DNA from: Dactylorhiza incarnata
Lineage: Eukaryota; Streptophyta; Magnoliopsida; Asparagales; Orchidaceae
DNA length: 64,000 nt
NCBI GenBank assembly: GCA_033032865.1
Contig: JAWHQI010000049.1
Coordinates: forward strand, 4,836,001 to 4,900,000
Direction: 5' to 3'
Position numbers and translations under genes: made by a program. Of the stretch, positions 58,516-64,000 are shown piece by piece (the stretch's first letter is position 1; the number at the start of each line of letters is the position of its first letter). The notes beneath the pieces are model-generated. The model was not told the DNA's origin, searched no databases, and saw only the letters and a program-made list of their open reading frames with translations.

Positions 58516-60104
58516 TGATGAGAAATTTATTTACTCATCTTTTAGTATAGTTTTATTATTATTTTAATATGAAATTATGTCTTTTATCTAAATTATATCA
58601 TATAAATCTTTCATATTTTAATTTCATAAGCTAACCTAAGTTTATTTTATGTTTTCAGGTTTTCTGGACATTTGGAGAAAAAAGTACATTTACATGCCCC
58701 AGGTCACGGGCGTGACCATGGGCGTGTAACCTGCGCAGTGTTCCAGACCTGTTTCTGCCACTCCGGGGACGTTCCGTGAAAAGTTCGCCAAGTACACTCC
58801 CCAGGTCACGGGCGTGACCAAGGGCGTGACCAAATGTCACGGCCATGACCCGCCACAAGCATCCGGAGCACGCTGCCACGTCAATTAAAATTACACGCCC
58901 TCGGTCACGGGCGTGACCGAGGGCGTGACAACATGTCGCAGGCGTGACTCACCCAGCGCGCCTTCCCGCCCAAGCTTCCCGCCAGCAGCACTTAATTGAG
59001 ATTACACGCCCTAGGTCACGGGTGTGACCTAGGGCGTGACACGTCCGTAACGCCTGCATTGAAGCCAGACAGCGCCTTCTCCGCTCACAGCAAATCACGC
59101 CCCTTACACACCCTTGGTCACGGGCGTGACCAAGGGCGTGTAACACCAAAATTCTGCCTATTTAAAGGGAGCTTTTCCAGATGTTTGGGGACGAAGTTGT
59201 GGAGTTCTAGTTTATTTTCTTGCACTATTTTTGTCATTCTTAAGCTTGTAATCTTCTTTCTTAGCTTGCACTTTCATTTCAGGTTTGTAGCTTTTAATTC
59301 CTAGTTGTAATTTCTTTTGCAAATCAATAAAATTAGTTCTCTTTTCTCGTATTCTTTTCTCTTTTCTATTATGTACTCTTTTATTGCTTTCAATTACTCC
59401 ATCTCCATGAGTAGCTAAATTTCATTAGTACTCGGCCGAGATGATCCAAGGAAAATATAATTCATAATCTAGTTTAGAACTTCTTTTTCTCTTATTTAGA
59501 TCGCTTAAGATTTATCCTTGAATTTATATTGATTGAGATTATATTATCGATATATAACCTCATTCTTGTTTTCGTAGTCTAATAACCGAGAGGTTTTGAG
59601 TTTGAATCGATCATTTCAAGGATAAAGAGATTTGAATGCACTCCTCGAGAGAGGACGACATAAATCTCCCAGATTGGATTTATATCCAATAGAGGGGTTC
59701 ACTTCGATAAGGCGAGTTTTAGGGGTTTCGATTCTAGAATGAGAGTTCAATTGATCAACCTAAACTCAGTTAAGCATATCCTTGAGAGAGGTACGTTTAT
59801 AAATCGGGAACCTCCACGGTCAAGCATTTCTTTTAAAGAGGATTAGAAGTTTTATTTCTTTATTTATTTATTTTTCCAAGGTGATTCAAGGTTGAGTGCT
59901 TATCCTTCTAATCATAGTTTTAACAAATTATTTCTCTTTCTTGCAACCAACCAACCCAAGTTTCTTTCGATAAAATAATAGAGATTTTCCGAAGTAAGAA
60001 TAATCAGCCGCCCCGAGTCTAATACGACCTTGTTTTAATAACCTATACTACATTCGATACGGTATACTTGCAGTTATCGTTTGCAAGCATAGTTTTGCGC
60101 ATCA
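58516..60104 (+). repeat. 3' LTR of Athila F
   Basis: 1589 bp, TGATGAG...GCGCATCA. The palindrome cluster at 58691-59142 shows point changes in individual palindromes relative to the 5' LTR, such as cacgggtgtgacc for cacgggcgtgacc at 59017. Confidence 0.94.
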
Positions 60105-63100
60105 GTAACCATTGATTTATAGGAATGCCCATACAAACTTATAGACCAAGGGGTCGTTTAGCAGGGCCTATCGTATAAGAAGTCCCATAACCAACTTATT
60201 CGATAGGGGTAGTGGTTGAAATGCAATGTTTATGCCATAACATGCAGAGTTATGCAGTTTAGCTGTGTTCATCCAAGTGCAACTCACACACTTCGACTCT
60301 ATGCGCACAGACCTTTAGTTCCCCCTTTTTGGAGCTAGCTAGACTCCCAGGATACTCCCGTAGTGGCAAATGGAAGCGGTGGGTTGGGCCTCGCCCACCT
60401 CTAGGTTGGTATTCACACTACCTAACCTAGACCTATCGTATGCCTCAACGTAAAACCGTGGAACATCTGCGTACTCTTACTGGCTGGACCACCAGACTTT
60501 TATGGCTAAGTGCAAATTCCACACTTGCCGAGTCAACGTATAGACGTCGGTGTTAACGACCGTCCAATACTGAAGACCCACCACCTTCGTGCACATGCAA
60601 ACATGTTCTACTATCTATCTCCGAGCCATAAGCTCCCTGAGCTAACCCGCCCGTGACCATAACCTTACGAGCCACCGGCTCGCCGGACCAATCCGTCCAT
60701 ACCAACAAACCTTACTGAGACACAAGCTCACCAGACTAATTAGTCTACTGCTACAACCACCGAGCCTACCGCTCGTAAGACCAAACCGACTAATATTCCC
60801 GTGATAACAAGGTGTGTGTGTGTCTGCATTATTAAGTTCATCTTGTACATCAACTTATCCCTACAATTTATGGTTTATCTTGGACTTCCCGAGGATTACC
60901 CTGTAAGGGGCTCGCTACGGTACTAGGAACTATAATGGTATGACACCCCAAAGTTCCCTTTCTCAAGACACATAGTATTGTTGGTATCTACCCATAAAAA
61001 CACCCCTCTTATCATTTCACTTGAGTTAAACCTAAGTGCTTTATGACACGCTAGGGAAAAAATGATCCTTCGTCAATCCCAAGCACTACCTTACCTTTAA
61101 CTCACCAAGCACTCTTAATATATAACTCCTTTTTGGTGAACTAAATCTCTTCATCCTGACCATGTACACAAACTACATGCCATTCCCACTTAGTAGGCCA
61201 CTAGTTACCCAAGTTCCACTGTTTTACTAAACGCAGACCAAACTAACAATATGAAGCTTGTAACTAGAGGTACTCCAAATATTCATCCAACTGAACCAAT
61301 ATATTTACTGGAGGTCTATCATAATGTTATAAGACTAATTCCAGAGAATCATATGTTTCCTTGATTATTTAGTATTTATTTTAATTTCTCCAAACATTTG
61401 CCAAGTATGAAAATGAGCATGTAGTGTAAGTAAATTTTATGATATGGCTTTCCAAAAATTATAATAAATCTATGATGACCAAATAACATCAGAAACAGCA
61501 TGTCATATTTTTACAGAAAGAAATTGTCCTCTAATTTAATTATTTATCATCTATCCAAAATTGTAGTTTTATGATGGAACCACCAAAAAAAACATCACTA
61601 AAATTATGGGAAAATTACCAAACTATTGTATTCATCAGAAAAGGCTACTGACCAAGTTTCAGGATTTAAGGAAATCATTTTCTCACTAAAATAAATACTT
61701 TAAGAAAACCTCAAATTAAACAAATTGTGATGTAGCCTACTGATTTATGTCTTCAAAAATTCTATAAAAATTCACAGAGCTTCCTAATGTTTTGAAATGT
61801 CCTATCACCAATTTGCACAATTTATAAAATAGTATTGGAACCTCAAATATTTTCCTTAAGTCTAAATCAAAAGAGGTGCCTTGTGAAAGAAGTACTGGTT
61901 AAATCACTCAATTAAGTACACAAAAATTACCAAAGGTGTATATCATGATAGCAAAGCCACTACCAAAGTTTCATCATCATCCAAGTCCATTTAGGTATGT
62001 AAATTTCTCTCATAAGGAATTTCCCTAAAGGGTTTATGACCTATCTCAAAGGGAATAATTGCTCCTAAAATTCTTATAAAATTACCTAGAGCTTATTTAC
62101 ACCCTATGACTTATCCACCCAGTTTCATGACCATTCTATAGCTTTTGACCACATGTCCTTCACAAAGCTCTACATGCACCCCAAGGGGTAATTCTAGGAT
62201 CCTAGGGCATATCCACCTCCACACCACCCCAACTCACTCATCGGGGTGTTTTAGGTGATCCTAATCCAGTGGACAAGGCTTCAACTCATGGTGATGAGTT
62301 CTGACCACAACATCCCAAGATAAACACCATACCCTAACTTTGACCCTATTTGTCCTAACTTGGGTTTACAAATTACTCAATCAAAATAGTCTGAATTTGG
62401 TTGAGATTTTTACCAAGGTCACAGCTTAACCCTAAGGAGCACCCAGCAAAATTTGGAGGGCATTGGAGGTCATTTGACCCACTAATTAATCAATATATGA
62501 TTTATGAAATTATCTCAAAAACCATAGAAAAAGGTTCTCCTAAAAATCCCATCTTTTAGTATGTTGTGTGGGTACATGAGACTAGCCTAGGTTTTAAATA
62601 TCAAGGCTATAGCATCTACCAATAAAAAGATATGAAGGAAAGAGTGACTGCACTACACTAAGGACCAGTCCCACCATTTTGTCTCTACAGGGAGCTACAG
62701 TACTCCTTTCGGGATGATACAAATTTTAAACTAAAGTAGACTCTAAGTGCTACAACTTTGGTGTTGGGTACTTTTTCATCAGAGGTGATCTAGTATTTTT
62801 AATAATTAAAATAAACTACAGCCAAAATGTGTGACTGAAATTAATATAACCTTTAATTATTAACTAAATCCTGTGTTCGACAAAAATAAAACAACACTCG
62901 ACGAACGCTGAACACATCCGCGTTCCACGAATAAAGCAGGAGCTTCCGGTGGAAATCCTGAATTTCGACGAGTCGCCATTGATGGTGCTGGAGCTTCCGG
63001 TGTCATGCCGATCTAGGATTTCTCTGCACGATTCTCTCTGGAAAATTGGGGGATCTCTTCCTCTCTGAGCACTGAAGGAAATGGGGGTTTCAAATCGGGC

Positions 63101-63910
63101 TTGGGATGGCTTTATTTCTAAAAGCCATTAATGGCCATTACCACTAATTTCGGTTACTCTAAATTCTCCTTAATTCAGCCCCTCTGCCCATAGAAATTTC
63201 CAGAAAATGATTGTAACTGAAGGGGGGAAAGAATGCACATCAATTGGGGAGGGATTTGAAGGATCAATTGCATTTAATCCCATAAATGCTCTCTTTCTCT
63301 CTCTCCGATTTGGGGAAAACTCCAATCTCTCTCTCTCCTACTCAGTAGTTACAGAAATTAAGAGTAAAATCAGAAACCAGCAGGCCCACTAGATAATGGA
63401 TCTCTTTAGTTGGGCCTAGCCCAAATGGATTGCGCTAGATTAAGTTATAATGGGGTAATTTAGCCTAAATTAGGCTTAAGGATTTATTGGACAAATTTCA
63501 AGTCTCATGATGGGGCTTTTTCGTCCACTAGGTTCCTAGTAGCCATATTAGGGTAGGGGTAAGGTCAATTTGGCATGGTGGTGGCTAATTGACCCTAATT
63601 GTGTTAGTTTGACCAATTTAGGGTTAAGGTTGACTTTGGTCTAATTGGCCTCTTAATTTGACTCCAATGGGTCCTTGGTGCTCCAAGAAGAACCATAATG
63701 GGTTAGGGATGTTATGGTTGGGTCAAGGTTCAAAGTGGGGCCCCTAAATCCAATCCTAGGCTTGCTAACTGGAAATTGCTATTTGCAGACCAAGGTGGTT
63801 TTCTTCTTCTTTCCTAAGGCCAAGTGGTCTCTTCAAGCTTCCTAGGGTTTTGTCATAACCTAGTCATGACAAAACCACTCTAGGGGTCTAGCTATTTAGG
63901 GGATGTTACA
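60105..63910 (-). repeat. B 5' LTR, segment 2 (to its 5' start)
   Basis: Continues the B LTR after element F. It contains the hairpin array (60621-60790), the module (60882-60966), the AT-rich middle (61178-62870), remnants of the ttcgacgaa cluster (62874-62935), a deletion of about 0.55 kb, and the segment uninterrupted by J. It ends gatgttaca, followed by the TSD agccg. No ORF. Confidence 0.9.
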
Positions 63911-64000
63911 AGCCGCATGATCTGCGCCAAGATTCATGCTGATATCAAATGAATATTTTATATTAATATTTTTATTTATGTCACATTACATGCAGTATTT
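63911..64000 (+). repeat. Tekay C 3' LTR, resumed after B
   Basis: The TSD agccg shows that 63911 joins 19702. The remaining 90 bases are LTR C sequence, cut by the window end, so the LTR end and its flank are not visible. Confidence 0.7.

Larger units (their letters stand above)
49593..60104 (+). mobile_element. Athila-type retrotransposon F, full-length, mutated
   Basis: LTRs 49593-51168 (1576 bp) and 58516-60104 (1589 bp), flanked by the TSD gtaac (49588-49592, 60105-60109). The 3' LTR starts TGATGAG and the 5' LTR TAATGAG, so the 5' end has a point mutation in the terminal TG. PBS, gag, pol and PPT are in order on the plus strand. No envelope-like ORF is present. Confidence 0.95.
19703..63910 (-). 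mobile_element. Tekay-like retrotransposon B, host of all nested insertions
   Basis: The left end tgtaagaccc and right end ...gatgttaca are flanked by the same 5 bases, agccg (19698-19702 and 63911-63915). Two LTRs of about 5 kb are recovered once nested elements are subtracted: 19703-21445, 36351-39115 and 42826-43331 against 44458-45082, 49563-49592 and 60110-63910. The internal region is reduced to about 1.1 kb, so B is an internally deleted element. The two LTR copies differ at several positions per hundred and by one deletion of about 0.55 kb near 62937, consistent with an old insertion. Confidence 0.88.

Overview
The window is plant nuclear DNA, almost certainly angiosperm heterochromatin. 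It is made entirely of transposable elements: Athila-type and chromovirus (Tekay/Del-like and CRM/Reina-like) Ty3 retrotransposons, Ty1/copia fragments and one CACTA DNA transposon. I found no host gene, rRNA, tRNA gene or CRISPR array. The species cannot be named from this sequence. Domain and lineage names come from recognising protein motifs by eye; LTR ends, target-site duplications (TSDs), primer-binding sites (PBS) and polypurine tracts (PPT) are read directly from the bases.

Left part, 1-19702. Bases 1-259 are the end of one Athila/Tat-type LTR plus its PBS. An Athila element on the minus strand follows (element A, 260-9874, two 1257-bp LTRs). It abuts a CACTA transposon (9875-15042, minus) whose transposase gene is cut in mid-domain. 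The CACTA sits in a decayed Athila pol (G, 15043-16866, plus), which is joined to the integrase/chromodomain end of a Tekay-like element (C, 16867-19702, plus). The 3' LTR of C begins at 18259.

Right part, 19703-63910: one nested structure. A second Tekay-like element (B, minus, about 5-kb LTRs, TSD agccg at 19698-19702 and 63911-63915) is inserted in the LTR of C, which resumes at 63911. The 3' LTR of B (19703-43331) carries element D (21446-36345, TSD acatg), a reduced chromovirus. D in turn carries element E (25244-34322, TSD attag), a structurally complete Tekay-like element with gag and pol. The same LTR also carries element J (39116-42820, TSD atctc). Only about 1.1 kb of B's internal region remains (43332-44457). 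The 5' LTR of B (44458-63910) carries a patchwork of copia and Tekay pieces (45083-49471) bounded by a 91-bp direct repeat, and a complete but mutated Athila element F (49593-60104, TSD gtaac).

Every coding region carries stops, frameshifts or deletions, so no element looks autonomous as it stands; E is the least damaged. The most unusual signals are non-coding: (1) dense clusters of short CG-containing palindromes in the LTRs of several unrelated families, ending about 16 bp from a TATA-like box in both Athila families; (2) an approximately 85-bp module shared by Athila non-coding regions and the Tekay B LTR; (3) a four-unit hairpin array in the B LTR with arms that change together; (4) a base-pair-conserving inverted repeat upstream of the 3' LTR in five Tekay-like elements.
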